From assembly GCF_039528175.1 (NCBI RefSeq), contig NZ_BAAALH010000002.1, forward strand, positions 1,860,001 through 1,924,000: a stretch of DNA of 64,000 bases, given 5' to 3'. Within the stretch, counting starts at the first letter, position 1, and every line of letters begins with the position of its first letter. The position numbers and the translations under genes are program-made. This DNA is from Citricoccus alkalitolerans. Lineage in GTDB: Bacteria > Actinomycetota > Actinomycetes > Actinomycetales > Micrococcaceae. The notes beneath the pieces are model-generated. The model saw nothing but the letters and a program-made list of their open reading frames with translations. It was not told where the DNA came from and did not search any database. Of the stretch, positions 16,278-25,591 are shown in pieces.

Positions 16278-18665
16278 GTGACTGCACCCCTCGATCTATC
16301 CGATCTTTCTTCACTCCCGCTCGATCTGGCCAGGCCGCGATTGGTACAACCGGGGCTGCTGCCCGTGGTGCCGGGACACGAACGGTATTGGGTCCGTCCC
16401 GGCGGCGTGACCGCCATGGAACTCGAGAGCGGGGACGAACTCACCGTGGTGGACCGCTTCGGGGCCCAGGCCGCCGAGCTGACCGTGCTGGGCAACGGCG
16501 GGGAGGACTTCTCCGCCCTCGGGCTGCGAGCTGATGCGCCGGCGACGGTGCTGGGCTCGCTCACCGAGGGAGCGGCCTTCGACAATGAGCAGGTCGCCCG
16601 CGTGGTCACTGCCCTGGCCCTGCGCGGGCTGCGGCCGGATGCCGCCCACGGGGTCCACCTGTTCGGTGGTTGGTCCCCCGCCGGGTCCCGCGAGAGGTTC
16701 ACGGCGCAACGGGCGGTGACGGCCGTCGTCGGGAACCCCACCTGGGCCATGTCCTTCGAGGAGCAGAACCCGCCCTCAGACCTGATGATCGAGGTCCAGC
16801 GGGCGGACCCGCACCGGCCGCGGGAGATCGAGCTGCCCCCGCCGCTGGCCGATCCGGTCCTGGACGTGCGGATCGACCACAGCACGGCGATCGGTTACGA
16901 GGTCAAGAAGGGTGACTACATCCAGATCATCGATGTGGCCGGCCGCCAGTGCTCCGACTTTTTGGCCTTCGACGCGCGGGCCCTGCACGAGGGACGCGAG
17001 CTGGGGCTGGACGCCAGCACCACCCGGCACATCGTGGGCCAGGCCTACGCCCAGCCCGGGCTGCACGGCAAGTTCTACAACCAGGACATGGACCCGCTGG
17101 TCTCGATCATCCGGGACACGGTGGGACGTCATGACGCCTTCACGCCGGCCTGCAACGCCAAGTACTACGAGGACTTCGGCTATCCGGGGCACGTGAACTG
17201 CACGGAGAACTTCAACGGCCAGCTCAAGCGATACTCGGTGGCCGCCCGGAAGTCCTGGCCGGCGCTGAACCTCTTCTACAACACGATGTTCGACGAGCAC
17301 AACATGCTGGTGTTCGACGAACCCTGGTCCCGCCCGGGGGATTACGTGATGATGCAGGCCCAGCAAGACCTGGTCTGCGCCTCCTCCGCCTGCCCCGACG
17401 ACATCGACCCATCCAACGGCTGGGTCCCCACCGACATCCATCTGCGCGTCTACTCCTCGGAGCGAAAATTCTCCATGGCCATCACCCACCGCACGAATCC
17501 CGACTCTGTGCCCAAGCTCACGCGCGAGACCGCCTTCCACGAGCGAACGAGTGCGCTGACGAAACAGTTCACGGAGTACCGAAATTTCTGGCTGCCGACG
17601 CACTACGACGGCTACGGGCCCAAGGCCGAGTACTGGGCGTGCCGGGAGAAGGCCGCCGTGATGGACCTGTCTCCTCTGCGCAAGTTCGAGGTGATCGGCC
17701 CGGATGCCGAAGCGCTGTTGCAGTTCTGTATGACCCGGAACATCCGCAAGCTCTCCGAGGGGCAGGTGGTCTACACGGCGATCTGCAACGACACCGGCGG
17801 CATGATCGACGATGCCACCGTGTTCCGCTGCTCCGACACCAACTTCCGGGTGGTCCCCGGGGAGGACTACACCGGTGAGTGGATGCGTCAGGTGGCCACC
17901 GAGCGGGGCCTGGACCGGGTCTGGATCAAGGACTCGACGGACCAGCTGCACAACATCGCCGTGCAGGGCCCGGCCAGCCGGGACATCTTGAAGGGCTTGA
18001 TCTGGACACCACCGCACCAACCGGACTTCGACTCGGTGACCTGGTTCCGCTTCACGATCGGCCGGATCGGGGACCACCAGGGCACCCCCGTGATCGTGTC
18101 CCGCACGGGCTACTCCGGTGAGCTCGGCTATGAGGTGTTCTGCCATCCCAGCCACGCCAACGCCGTATGGGACGCGGTCTGGGAGGCGGGCCAGCCCCAC
18201 GGACTGACGCCGCTGGGACTCGATGCGCTGGACATGCTCCGGATCGAGTCTGGGCTGGTCTTCGCCGGGCACGACTTCGACGACCAGATCGACCCCTTCG
18301 AGGCCGGCATCGGATTCACCGTGCCACTGAAGACCAAGGAGGAGGACTTCTCCGGGCGGGATGCTCTGCTCAAGCGCAAGGAGAACCCACAGCGCGAGAT
18401 GGTCGGCCTCGAACTGGCGGGCAACGAGCCCGCCGGGCACGGGGACACGGTGCACGTGGGCCGCTTCCAGGTCGGAGTGGTCACCTCCGCCACCCGGTCT
18501 CCGATCCTGCGCAAGAACATCGCGCTGTGCCGGATGATGGTGGAACACGCGGAGGTGGGCACCGAAGTGGAGGTCGGCAAGCTGGACGGCCAGCAGAAGC
18601 GGATCCCCGCCACCGTGGTGGCCACACCCTTCTACGATCCGAAGAAGGAGAAGCCCCGCTCCTGA
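16278..18665 (+). CDS. Two-part fusion: DUF1989-type region plus GcvT-like aminomethyltransferase
   Basis: A 795-residue protein. Residues 190-405 match DUF1989 (urea-carboxylase-associated family), with GYEVKKGDYIQIIDV, GRQCSDFLAF and the Cys-containing HVNCTENFNG. Residues 30-130 look like a diverged first copy (RYWVRPGGVTAMELESGDEL). From about 415 to the end it is a GcvT-type folate-binding aminomethyltransferase (FRNFWLP-like opening, PLRKFEVIGPDA, SGELGYEVFC, LGLDALDMLRIESG). It probably transfers a one-carbon unit from a methylated or guanidino amine to tetrahydrofolate; the substrate is unknown. GTG 16278 has GAGGAGGG upstream. It stands alone, so context gives no pathway. Confidence 0.85.
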   Translation: MTAPLDLSDLSSLPLDLARPRLVQPGLLPVVPGHERYWVRPGGVTAMELESGDELTVVDRFGAQAAELTVLGNGGEDFSALGLRADAPATVLGSLTEGAAFDNEQVARVVTALALRGLRPDAAHGVHLFGGWSPAGSRERFTAQRAVTAVVGNPTWAMSFEEQNPPSDLMIEVQRADPHRPREIELPPPLADPVLDVRIDHSTAIGYEVKKGDYIQIIDVAGRQCSDFLAFDARALHEGRELGLDASTTRHIVGQAYAQPGLHGKFYNQDMDPLVSIIRDTVGRHDAFTPACNAKYYEDFGYPGHVNCTENFNGQLKRYSVAARKSWPALNLFYNTMFDEHNMLVFDEPWSRPGDYVMMQAQQDLVCASSACPDDIDPSNGWVPTDIHLRVYSSERKFSMAITHRTNPDSVPKLTRETAFHERTSALTKQFTEYRNFWLPTHYDGYGPKAEYWACREKAAVMDLSPLRKFEVIGPDAEALLQFCMTRNIRKLSEGQVVYTAICNDTGGMIDDATVFRCSDTNFRVVPGEDYTGEWMRQVATERGLDRVWIKDSTDQLHNIAVQGPASRDILKGLIWTPPHQPDFDSVTWFRFTIGRIGDHQGTPVIVSRTGYSGELGYEVFCHPSHANAVWDAVWEAGQPHGLTPLGLDALDMLRIESGLVFAGHDFDDQIDPFEAGIGFTVPLKTKEEDFSGRDALLKRKENPQREMVGLELAGNEPAGHGDTVHVGRFQVGVVTSATRSPILRKNIALCRMMVEHAEVGTEVEVGKLDGQQKRIPATVVATPFYDPKKEKPRS

Positions 18666-18742
18666 GGCCCGGGCCCCTCGCCAGGGGGCCAGGGTCGGCG
18701 TAGCGTGGATGGAGACGACGAATCCCCGAAGGTGGACCTCGC

Positions 18743-19879
18743 ATGGCACCCCAGCAACGCAGCACGTGGATCCCGGCCGTGGCGGTGCTGGTGATCGTGG
18801 GCGTGATCGCGCTCGGCGGGGGCCTGTCGGCCAATGCCCAGACGGACCTGCCGGACCGGACTCCCGAGGAGGTCCTGGAGCTGGCCGCGCGGCACCACGA
18901 CACCTCCTTCTCCGGCACCGTCGAGGCCAGTTTCGCGCTGGGCCTGCCACAACTGCCGACGCAGCAGGGCCCGGAGCAGGGCGGGCCGGAAGGGTCGGCT
19001 GCCGTCGGAGCAGTGCCGGACGGCCTGGCCGAGGTGTTCTCGCTGTTCTCCGGAACCCACGAAGCGCGGGTCTTCGTGGACGGTTCCGACCGGGTCCGGG
19101 TGCAGGTCTTCGACGGCACGGACGAGCGCAATGTGGTGCGCAATGGACGGGAGATCTGGGCCTACGATTCGACGGAGAACAGGGCCACGCGGGTGAGCCT
19201 GCCGGAGGGAACCGACGGTGACGGTCCCGGACACGGCATGGCGCGTGGTGGGATAGGCGACATGGCCCCGGAGCGGCTGGCCGAGAAGGCACTGGCGGGT
19301 CTGGATCCCACCACGGAGGTCACCGTGGGGGAGGACACCCGGGTCGCAGGCCGGGACGCCTACACGCTGCGGCTCGACCCGCGCACTCCGGACACGCTCG
19401 TCGAGGACGTCACCCTGGCCGTCGACGCCGCCACCGGCGCACCGCTGAGCGTCCGTGTCCGGGCCGTGGGCCAGGAGGACCCGGCCATCAGCGTCGAGTA
19501 CACGAGCTATTCGACCGAGACCCCGGACGCCGGTCTGTTCGAGTTCACCCCGCCCGCGGGCGCCGAGGTCGAACGGGTCCGGCCCGACGGCGGCATGAGA
19601 CCTGATGTGCACCGGTCCGGTCCGCAGGACGCCGGCGGGCATCCGGCCGGCGCTGACGCCGTGCTCGGGTCCGGGTGGGACGCCGTCGCCGTCATCCCCG
19701 CCGAGAAGGTGCCCGAGGGCCTGACGGACTCTCCGCTCCTCGACCAGTACGCCATGGACTCCGCGGCGGGCCGGGTGCTGAGCACGCCGCTGGCCACGGT
19801 CCTGCTCGCCGACGACGGTCGGGTCCTCGCCGGTCCGGTCCCGCTCGAGCGTCTGCTCGAGGTCGCCAGTTTCGGATGA
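18743..19879 (+). CDS. LolA-like secreted or membrane-anchored protein
   Basis: A 378-residue protein. WIPAVAVLVIVGVIALGGGL near the start is a signal anchor or signal peptide, so the rest is extracytoplasmic. The body (DTSFSGTVEASFALGLP, VFVDGSDRVRVQVFDG, AYTLRLDPRTPDTLVEDVTL) shows the half-barrel beta pattern of LolA/LppX/RseB-like lipoprotein carriers annotated in many Actinobacteria. It is followed by an ABC exporter pair within 25 nt, suggesting a joint envelope function such as lipid or hydrophobic-compound handling. The ligand is unknown. Confidence 0.75.
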   Translation: MAPQQRSTWIPAVAVLVIVGVIALGGGLSANAQTDLPDRTPEEVLELAARHHDTSFSGTVEASFALGLPQLPTQQGPEQGGPEGSAAVGAVPDGLAEVFSLFSGTHEARVFVDGSDRVRVQVFDGTDERNVVRNGREIWAYDSTENRATRVSLPEGTDGDGPGHGMARGGIGDMAPERLAEKALAGLDPTTEVTVGEDTRVAGRDAYTLRLDPRTPDTLVEDVTLAVDAATGAPLSVRVRAVGQEDPAISVEYTSYSTETPDAGLFEFTPPAGAEVERVRPDGGMRPDVHRSGPQDAGGHPAGADAVLGSGWDAVAVIPAEKVPEGLTDSPLLDQYAMDSAAGRVLSTPLATVLLADDGRVLAGPVPLERLLEVASFG

Positions 19880-19901
19880 GCACTGGGCGAGCTCCACGTG
19901 A

Positions 19902-20900
19902 GTGGCCGGTGATCCCAAGGTGAGCGTGCCCTCCGCCGACTCTGGCGAGGCCGAGTCGGCCATCCGCACCCGGGGGCTGACCAAACGGTTCGGCGCCCGA
20001 CTGGCCGTGGACGGGCTGGACCTCATGGTCCCGCGCGGCTCCGTGTTCGGCTTCCTGGGCCCCAACGGATCCGGCAAGACCACCACCATCAGGATGCTGC
20101 TCGGCCTGGCCGCGCCGAGTGGTGGGACGATGAGCGTGCTCGGTCGGTCCATGCCCACGGCCGCCACGGAGGTCCTCCCGCGCGTCGGGACGCTGGTGGA
20201 GGGCCCGGCGTTCTACCCCTACCTGACCGGGACGGCGAACCTGTTGCGCCTCGACGCCGCAAACCGAGCCACAGACCCCGCCACGCGCAAGCGGCGCATC
20301 GGCCGGGCCCTGGACCGGGTGGGCCTGGGGCAAGCGGCCGGGCTGGCGGTGCACGCCTACTCGTTGGGCATGAAGCAGCGCCTCGGACTGGCCAACGCGC
20401 TGACCTCCCAGCGCGAGCTGCTGATCCTGGATGAGCCGACCAACGGCCTGGACCCGCAGGGCACCCGTGAGGTCCGCCACCTCATCGGGTCCCTGGCGGA
20501 GGACGGGGCCACCGTCTTCGTCTCCAGCCACCTGCTCAGTGAGATCGAGCAGGTCTGCACCCATGCGGCCGTGGTGGGCCGTGGCCGCCTGCTGGCCCAG
20601 GGGACGCTGGCCTCCCTGTTCGACGACGGCCCCCGCCGGATCCTCGTCCGCACCCGGGACGTCCCGCTCGCCGGGGACGTCCTGCGCAGCCTGGGTCTGG
20701 CACCGGTCGAGGAGAGCGTGCCCGCACCTGGTGCCGGGACGCTGCGCGCCCCCCTGGGCGAGGACGCGCCGGAGCCCGAGCGGATCGTCGCCGCCCTGGT
20801 GACCGCCGGAGTCGGGGTGCGCGGCGTCGAGGTGGAGCACGCCAGCCTGGAGGACCGGTTCGTGGAGCTGACGGGGGAGGGGTTCGACGTTGAGCAGTGA
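19902..20900 (+). CDS. ABC transporter ATP-binding protein
   Basis: A 332-residue ABC ATPase of the ABC-2/drug-export class. GPNGSGKTTT is Walker A, YSLGMKQRLGLA the signature region, LLILDEPTNGLD Walker B, and FVSSHLLSEIEQV the switch His. The C-terminal 100 residues are the regulatory tail usual for this class. It powers the permease encoded next; the two genes overlap. GTG 19902 is chosen; a second in-frame GTG at 19920 is possible because neither has a strong ribosome site. Confidence 0.92.
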   Translation: MAGDPKVSVPSADSGEAESAIRTRGLTKRFGARLAVDGLDLMVPRGSVFGFLGPNGSGKTTTIRMLLGLAAPSGGTMSVLGRSMPTAATEVLPRVGTLVEGPAFYPYLTGTANLLRLDAANRATDPATRKRRIGRALDRVGLGQAAGLAVHAYSLGMKQRLGLANALTSQRELLILDEPTNGLDPQGTREVRHLIGSLAEDGATVFVSSHLLSEIEQVCTHAAVVGRGRLLAQGTLASLFDDGPRRILVRTRDVPLAGDVLRSLGLAPVEESVPAPGAGTLRAPLGEDAPEPERIVAALVTAGVGVRGVEVEHASLEDRFVELTGEGFDVEQ

Positions 20901-21741
20901 CTCCGAGAGCCACGTCCATCCCGCACGCACCGGGACGGCCCTGCTGGTCTCCGAACTGGGACTGCTCTTCCGGCGTCGGCGCACCTGGACGCTGCTCGCC
21001 GCACTGTCCGCGGTGCCCGTGCTCATGGGTGTGGCGGTGCGGGTGACGTCCGGGCCGCCGCAAGGCAGGGGTCCGGCCTTCCTGGACCAGGTGGCCGCCA
21101 GCGGCCTGTTCCTGGCAGTGGCCGCGGTCTTTGTCTGCACGCCCTTCTTCCTCCCGTTGACCGTCGCCGTCGTGGCGGGGGACTCGATCGCGGGGGAGGC
21201 CGCCCACGGCACCCTCCGGTACCTCCTGGTGGCCCCTGTCCGGCGGGCCGGGCTGTTGGCCGTGAAGTACGCGGTGACGCTTGTCTTCTGTCTGACCGCG
21301 GCGCTGGTGGTGGCCGCCGTCGGCGTGCTCACCGGGCTGGCGCTCTTCGGGACCGGACCGCTGGTGCTGCCCTCGGGGATGACCATCACCTCGGCGGAGA
21401 CGATCGGCCGGATCGGGCTGATGGTGCTCTATGCGACCGTCTCCCTGAGCGGCCTTGGCGCGATCGCCCTCTTCGTCTCCACGCTGACGGACGTGCCCGT
21501 CGGAGCCATGGCCGCCGCCGTGGTGCTGACCATCGTGGCGCAGATCCTTGGTGCTCTGCCCCAGCTGGCTTGGTTGCACCCCTGGCTGTTCACCCATCAC
21601 TGGATGGGCTTCGCGGACCTGCTGCGCGCGCCGCTGCTCTGGGACTCGTTCAGGGAGAACGCGCTGCTGCAGGCCAGCTACGTGGCCGTGTTCGGGGCGC
21701 TCGCCTACGGCCGTTTCACCACGAAGGACGTGTTGAGCTAG
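20890..21741 (+). CDS. ABC-2 type transporter permease
   Basis: A 283-residue membrane protein with about six hydrophobic segments (FLAVAAVFVCTPFFLPLTVA and others). The DSIAGEAAHGTLRYLLVAPV loop is typical of ABC-2 and NosY-like permeases. It starts with TTG overlapping the end of the ATPase gene by 11 nt, so the two are coupled. Together with the LolA-like protein it forms an export module of unknown substrate. Confidence 0.88.
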   Translation: MSSDSESHVHPARTGTALLVSELGLLFRRRRTWTLLAALSAVPVLMGVAVRVTSGPPQGRGPAFLDQVAASGLFLAVAAVFVCTPFFLPLTVAVVAGDSIAGEAAHGTLRYLLVAPVRRAGLLAVKYAVTLVFCLTAALVVAAVGVLTGLALFGTGPLVLPSGMTITSAETIGRIGLMVLYATVSLSGLGAIALFVSTLTDVPVGAMAAAVVLTIVAQILGALPQLAWLHPWLFTHHWMGFADLLRAPLLWDSFRENALLQASYVAVFGALAYGRFTTKDVLS

Positions 21742-21812
21742 CTCAGTAGACTGGGACGGCACCGACCGACCCACGGACTGTCGCAGACTGCCGAGAAAAC
21801 GCCGAGGTACCC

Positions 21813-22799
21813 ATGTCCTTTCCCACCCATCGCCCGCGCCGCATGCGCCAGTCCGCCGCGATGCGCCGACTGGTGGCCGAGACCCGGCTCCACCCGGCCG
21901 ATCTGATCCTGCCGGTGTTCGTGCGCGAGGGGATCTCGCAGCCCGTGGCCCTGCAGTCCATGCCCGGCGTCGTCCAGCACACCCGGGACACGCTCAAGGC
22001 CGCGGCCGCCGAGGCGGCAGGGCTCGGGGTGGGAGGCATCATGCTCTTCGGCATCCCCGAGACCCGCGATGCCACCGGCTCGGCCTCACTGGATCCGGAC
22101 GGGGTGCTCAATGACGGCATCCGCGCGGTCAAGCAGGAGGTCGGCGACTCCATGGTTGTCATGTCCGACCTCTGTCTGGACGAGTTCACCGATCACGGAC
22201 ACTGCGGCGTCCTGACTGAGGGTGGAGCCGTGGACAATGACGCCACCCTGGAGATCTACGGCCGGATGGGCGTGGTCCAGGCTGAAGCCGGTGCCGATCT
22301 GGTGGGGCCCTCCGGGATGATGGACGGCCAGGTGGCCGTCATCCGTCAGGAGCTGGACGACGCCGGCCACCAGGACACCGGGATCCTCGCCTACGCCGCG
22401 AAATACTCCTCGGCGTTCTACGGCCCCTTCCGCGAGGCCGTCGACTCCCAGCTCACCGGTGACCGCAAGACCTACCAGATGGATCCCGCCAACCGCCGCG
22501 AGGCCCTGCTCGAGGTCTCACTGGACCTGGACGAAGGCGCGGACATGGTCATGGTCAAGCCCGCCATGAGCTACCTGGACATCTTGCGGGACGTGGCTGA
22601 CGTTTCTGATGTCCCCGTCTCCGCCTACCAGATCTCCGGGGAGTACGCGATGATCGAGGCCGCCGCGGCCAACGGCTGGATCGACCGCGACGCCGCCGTG
22701 ATGGAGTCCGTGCTGTCCATCCGCCGGGCCGGGGCGGACACCGTGCTGACGTACTGGGCCACCGACCTGGCCCGCTGGATCAAGGAAGGACGTCTCTGA
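21813..22799 (+). CDS. hemB: Delta-aminolevulinic acid dehydratase HemB (porphobilinogen synthase)
   Basis: A 328-residue enzyme that condenses two 5-aminolevulinates to porphobilinogen. DLILPVFVREG opens the conserved barrel. DLCLDEFTDHGHCG is the metal-region loop, mixing Cys and Asp residues. YAAKYSSAFYGPFREA and MVKPAMSYLDI hold the two active-site lysines. A GAGG ribosome site precedes ATG 21813. The stop overlaps hemL. HemB feeds HemC, encoded 17 kb upstream. Confidence 0.96.
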   Translation: MSFPTHRPRRMRQSAAMRRLVAETRLHPADLILPVFVREGISQPVALQSMPGVVQHTRDTLKAAAAEAAGLGVGGIMLFGIPETRDATGSASLDPDGVLNDGIRAVKQEVGDSMVVMSDLCLDEFTDHGHCGVLTEGGAVDNDATLEIYGRMGVVQAEAGADLVGPSGMMDGQVAVIRQELDDAGHQDTGILAYAAKYSSAFYGPFREAVDSQLTGDRKTYQMDPANRREALLEVSLDLDEGADMVMVKPAMSYLDILRDVADVSDVPVSAYQISGEYAMIEAAAANGWIDRDAAVMESVLSIRRAGADTVLTYWATDLARWIKEGRL

Positions 22800-24130
22800 T
22801 GACCGATACCACCGCGAACGCCGCACCGACCACCAATGCCGCGCTCCACGACGCCGCCCGTGCCGTCATCCCCGGGGGAGTGAACTCCCCAGTCCGCGCC
22901 TTCGGCTCGGTCGGCGGTTCCCCGGTGTCTATGGTGAAGGCCGCCGGCCCCTACCTCACCGACGCCGAGGGTCGCGAGTACGTGGACCTGGTGTGCTCCT
23001 GGGGTCCCATGCTGCTGGGGCACAACCACCCCGCCGTCGTGGACGCAGTCCACCGGGCCGTGGATGCCGGGCTGTCCTTCGGCACCTCCACCCCGGACGA
23101 GCTGAGACTGGCCGAGCTGGTCGCCGAGAAGGTCCCCGTGGACCGCGTCCGCATGGTCTCCACCGGTACCGAGGCCACCATGACCGCCATCCGCCTGGCG
23201 CGCGGCGCCACCGGTCGCAATCTCGTGGTGAAGTTCGCCGGCTGCTACCACGGCCACTCCGACGGACTGCTCGCCGCCGCCGGTTCCGGGGTCGCCACCC
23301 AGTCCCTGCCCGGGTCTGCGGGCGTGACCGAGGCCCAGGCCGCGGAGACCCTGGTACTGCCCTACAACGACCGCTCCGCGCTGGAGGAGACCTTCGCCGT
23401 CCGCGGGCAGGAGATCGCCGCCGTCATCACCGAGGCCGCCCCCTGCAACATGGGCGTGGTGATCCCGGAGGACGGCTTCAACCAATTCCTCCGCGACCTC
23501 ACCGAACGCCATGGGGCACTGCTGATCTGGGACGAGGTGCTCACGGGCTTCCGCGCCTCGGAGGCCGGCTACTGGGGCCTGTCCGGGAAGGTCGAGGGCT
23601 GGACCCCCGACCTGTGGACCTTCGGCAAGGTCATCGGCGGCGGCATGCCAACCGCGGCCGTGGCGGGCCGCGCCGAGGTCATGGACCTGCTGGCCCCCCT
23701 GGGACCCGTCTATCAGGCGGGCACCCTCTCCGGTAATCCCGTGGCCATGGCCGCCGGCCTGGCCACCTTGCAGAACGCCACGGAGGAGGTCTACGGCGCC
23801 CTGTCCCGGCGCTCGCAGCAACTTGAGGACCTCTTGGTCGAGGCGTTGACGGAGGCCGGCGTGGACCATTCGATCCAGCGGGCCGGCACCCTGTTCTCGG
23901 TGGCGTTCGGTACATCGGCCGCGGGTGTCCACAACTACGCCGACGCCCAAGCCCAAGACACCTTCCGGTACGCCCCGTTCTTCCACGCCATGCTGAAGCA
24001 CGGGGTCTACCTGCCACCGAGCGTCTTCGAGGCGTGGTTCGTCTCGTCCGCGCATGACGACACCGCCATGGAGCGGATCGCCGACGCCCTGCCGCACGCC
24101 GCCCAAGCTGCTGCCACGGCGACTCTCTGA
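22799..24130 (+). CDS. hemL: Glutamate-1-semialdehyde 2,1-aminomutase HemL
   Basis: A 443-residue PLP enzyme converting glutamate-1-semialdehyde to 5-aminolevulinate, the committed precursor in the C5 route. VIPGGVNSPVRAFG is the N-terminal signature, MVSTGTEATMTAIRLARG the PLP phosphate region, LIWDEVLTGFR the Asp that contacts the ring, and FGKVIGGGMP carries the Schiff-base Lys. It starts in a TGATG overlap with hemB. The presence of hemL shows use of the tRNA-Glu route rather than ALA synthase. Confidence 0.96.
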   Translation: MTDTTANAAPTTNAALHDAARAVIPGGVNSPVRAFGSVGGSPVSMVKAAGPYLTDAEGREYVDLVCSWGPMLLGHNHPAVVDAVHRAVDAGLSFGTSTPDELRLAELVAEKVPVDRVRMVSTGTEATMTAIRLARGATGRNLVVKFAGCYHGHSDGLLAAAGSGVATQSLPGSAGVTEAQAAETLVLPYNDRSALEETFAVRGQEIAAVITEAAPCNMGVVIPEDGFNQFLRDLTERHGALLIWDEVLTGFRASEAGYWGLSGKVEGWTPDLWTFGKVIGGGMPTAAVAGRAEVMDLLAPLGPVYQAGTLSGNPVAMAAGLATLQNATEEVYGALSRRSQQLEDLLVEALTEAGVDHSIQRAGTLFSVAFGTSAAGVHNYADAQAQDTFRYAPFFHAMLKHGVYLPPSVFEAWFVSSAHDDTAMERIADALPHAAQAAATATL

Positions 24131-24145
24131 CCTCTGAGGGCTCGC

Positions 24146-24163
24146 CCTCCTCCTGGGAGGAGG
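24146..24163. terminator. Hairpin between convergent hemL and exonuclease genes
   Basis: CCTCCTCC and GGAGGAGG are complementary, with the innermost bases open as the loop, in the 70-nt gap between two convergent genes. The position suggests a shared terminator. It lacks a T-run, as is common in high-GC Actinobacteria. Confidence 0.5.
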
Positions 24164-24200
24164 CCCACAGTGAGATTGACGTCCACGGCGAGGAAGGGCT

Positions 24201-24968
24201 CTACCGCAGTTGCACGGGCCAGTCGCCGTTGATCACGGCCGCCGGGTCCTTGCGGCGTAGGTACTCCTGGAAGCTGGCGGCCTGCTCGGCCTTCCAGCGC
24301 ACCTGCAGCGAGTGGAGCTCATCCAAGCCGACCTGCAGGGCCGCGTACTTGACGGCCAGGCCGTCTGCCACGCCGACGGCCGCCAGTGAGTCCGCCGCGG
24401 AGGTGTGCGCGTCCAGAAGGGTCACGCCATAGTGCGCACAGACATCGGTCAGGGTGCGTTTGCCCTTGCGGTAGCGGTCCACCTGCTTGTCGATCACGAA
24501 CGGGTCGATGATCCACTGATTCTGCAGCGGCTCCAGGCCACGGCGGGCGAGCTCACGGTCCATGACGGTGAAGTCGTAGCAGGCGTTGAACGCGATGACG
24601 GGGATCCCGGCATCGAAGAAGTCCCGCAGGGTGTCAGCGATCTCCACGACGGCCTGGTTTGCGGGTATGCCCTCGGCCTGGGCCCTCTCGGTGCTCACTC
24701 CATGGACGGCGGCGGCCTCCTCCGGGATCGGCACGCCGGGATCCACCAGCCACTCGTAGCTGGCGGCGAGGTTGCCGTGCGGGTCCACCACCACGAGGGA
24801 GGCGGTCACAATGAGGGCCTCGTTGGGGTCCCGGCCCGTGGTCTCCAGGTCGAATCCGACGCGGATCTGCTGGTGCCAGGGCAGCACCGTGACGGCCGCC
24901 TGGGCCGCCTGGACGGTGGGGTCCGAGACCGGCACGTCGGTGGGGGAGGATGCTGTTACGTCGCTCAC
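24201..24968 (-). CDS. DnaQ-like 3'-5' exonuclease (DEDDh)
   Basis: A 255-residue exonuclease. VGFDLETTGRDP supplies the DxE motif, PVIAFNACYDFTVMDREL the second Asp region, and LLDAHTSAADSLAAVGV the final His and Asp of the DEDDh set. It resembles the proofreading-type exonucleases annotated as 3'-5' exonuclease in Arthrobacter and relatives. Probable roles are DNA repair or oligonucleotide trimming. It is monocistronic and divergent from the alkyltransferase-like gene. Confidence 0.88.
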   Translation of the reverse strand: MSDVTASSPTDVPVSDPTVQAAQAAVTVLPWHQQIRVGFDLETTGRDPNEALIVTASLVVVDPHGNLAASYEWLVDPGVPIPEEAAAVHGVSTERAQAEGIPANQAVVEIADTLRDFFDAGIPVIAFNACYDFTVMDRELARRGLEPLQNQWIIDPFVIDKQVDRYRKGKRTLTDVCAHYGVTLLDAHTSAADSLAAVGVADGLAVKYAALQVGLDELHSLQVRWKAEQAASFQEYLRRKDPAAVINGDWPVQLR

Positions 24969-25049
24969 GCCATCACGGTACCGCGTGGCACGGACGCTCT
25001 ACACCCGCAACGCGGCCCGTTGTGGACAGCTCCGGCAGAATGGAGACCC

Positions 25050-25487
25050 GTGGCCACCCTTCCCGACCTTCCCCCTGGACCGTACGAACTCTCCGAAGCC
25101 CTGATCCTGGCTGCCCAGCTCGTCCCGCCTGGCCTTGCCGTGAGCTATGGGGGACTGGCCGGACTGCTGGGTGCCGGAGGGCCACGCCAGGCCGGCCGGG
25201 CGATGTCCCAGGCGCCCGAGGGCACCTGCTGGTGGCGGATCGTGCGCGCCGATGGTTCCCTGCCGGCGTCGTTGTCCGCGCGGGCCGCGCCGCACTACGC
25301 CGCGGAGGGCACCCCACTGAAGGGACAGGTTGCCGGCCTGCCGGCGGGAGCACCCACGGGGCCGCTCCACACTCCTGACTCTCCCGACGCCGGCCCGGTC
25401 GTACGCGTGGACCTCGCCCGGGCACGCTGGTCACCGGACGAATCCGCGAGGGCGGTGCTCATTGAATTGAAGGCGAGGCTGGGCTGA
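25050..25487 (+). CDS. Alkyltransferase-like protein (MGMT DNA-binding domain, no active-site Cys)
   Basis: A 145-residue protein of the O6-methylguanine transferase DNA-binding fold. LAVSYGGLAGLLGAGGPRQA is the recognition helix region. Where true methyltransferases have PCHR this protein has TCWWRIVRADGSLP, with Trp replacing the acceptor Cys. That is the mark of ATL proteins, which bind O6-alkylguanine and recruit nucleotide excision repair. GTG 25050 with GGAG upstream is the start; the longer open frame upstream is antisense to the exonuclease gene. It precedes the AdnAB repair genes. Confidence 0.85.
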   Translation: MATLPDLPPGPYELSEALILAAQLVPPGLAVSYGGLAGLLGAGGPRQAGRAMSQAPEGTCWWRIVRADGSLPASLSARAAPHYAAEGTPLKGQVAGLPAGAPTGPLHTPDSPDAGPVVRVDLARARWSPDESARAVLIELKARLG

Positions 25488-25591
25488 TTCTGCCGGGTGA
25501 CCAGGGAGCTGAACAGTGGGGTGTGGAGTCACTCGTGTGCCCGGGCAGTGTGGATGGCTAAGTTGTCCGGGGCGGCTGGTTGAATGAAGAC

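Noticed and set aside
16776..19292. Very long minus-strand open frame (838 codons) opposite the DUF1989-GcvT gene
   Set aside because: It is antisense to two well-supported genes, reads as low-complexity His/Arg/Gly-rich sequence and results from high GC content.
24405..25049. N-terminal extension of the alkyltransferase-like protein
   Set aside because: It is antisense to the exonuclease gene; a GTG with a ribosome site at 25050 gives the normal family length.
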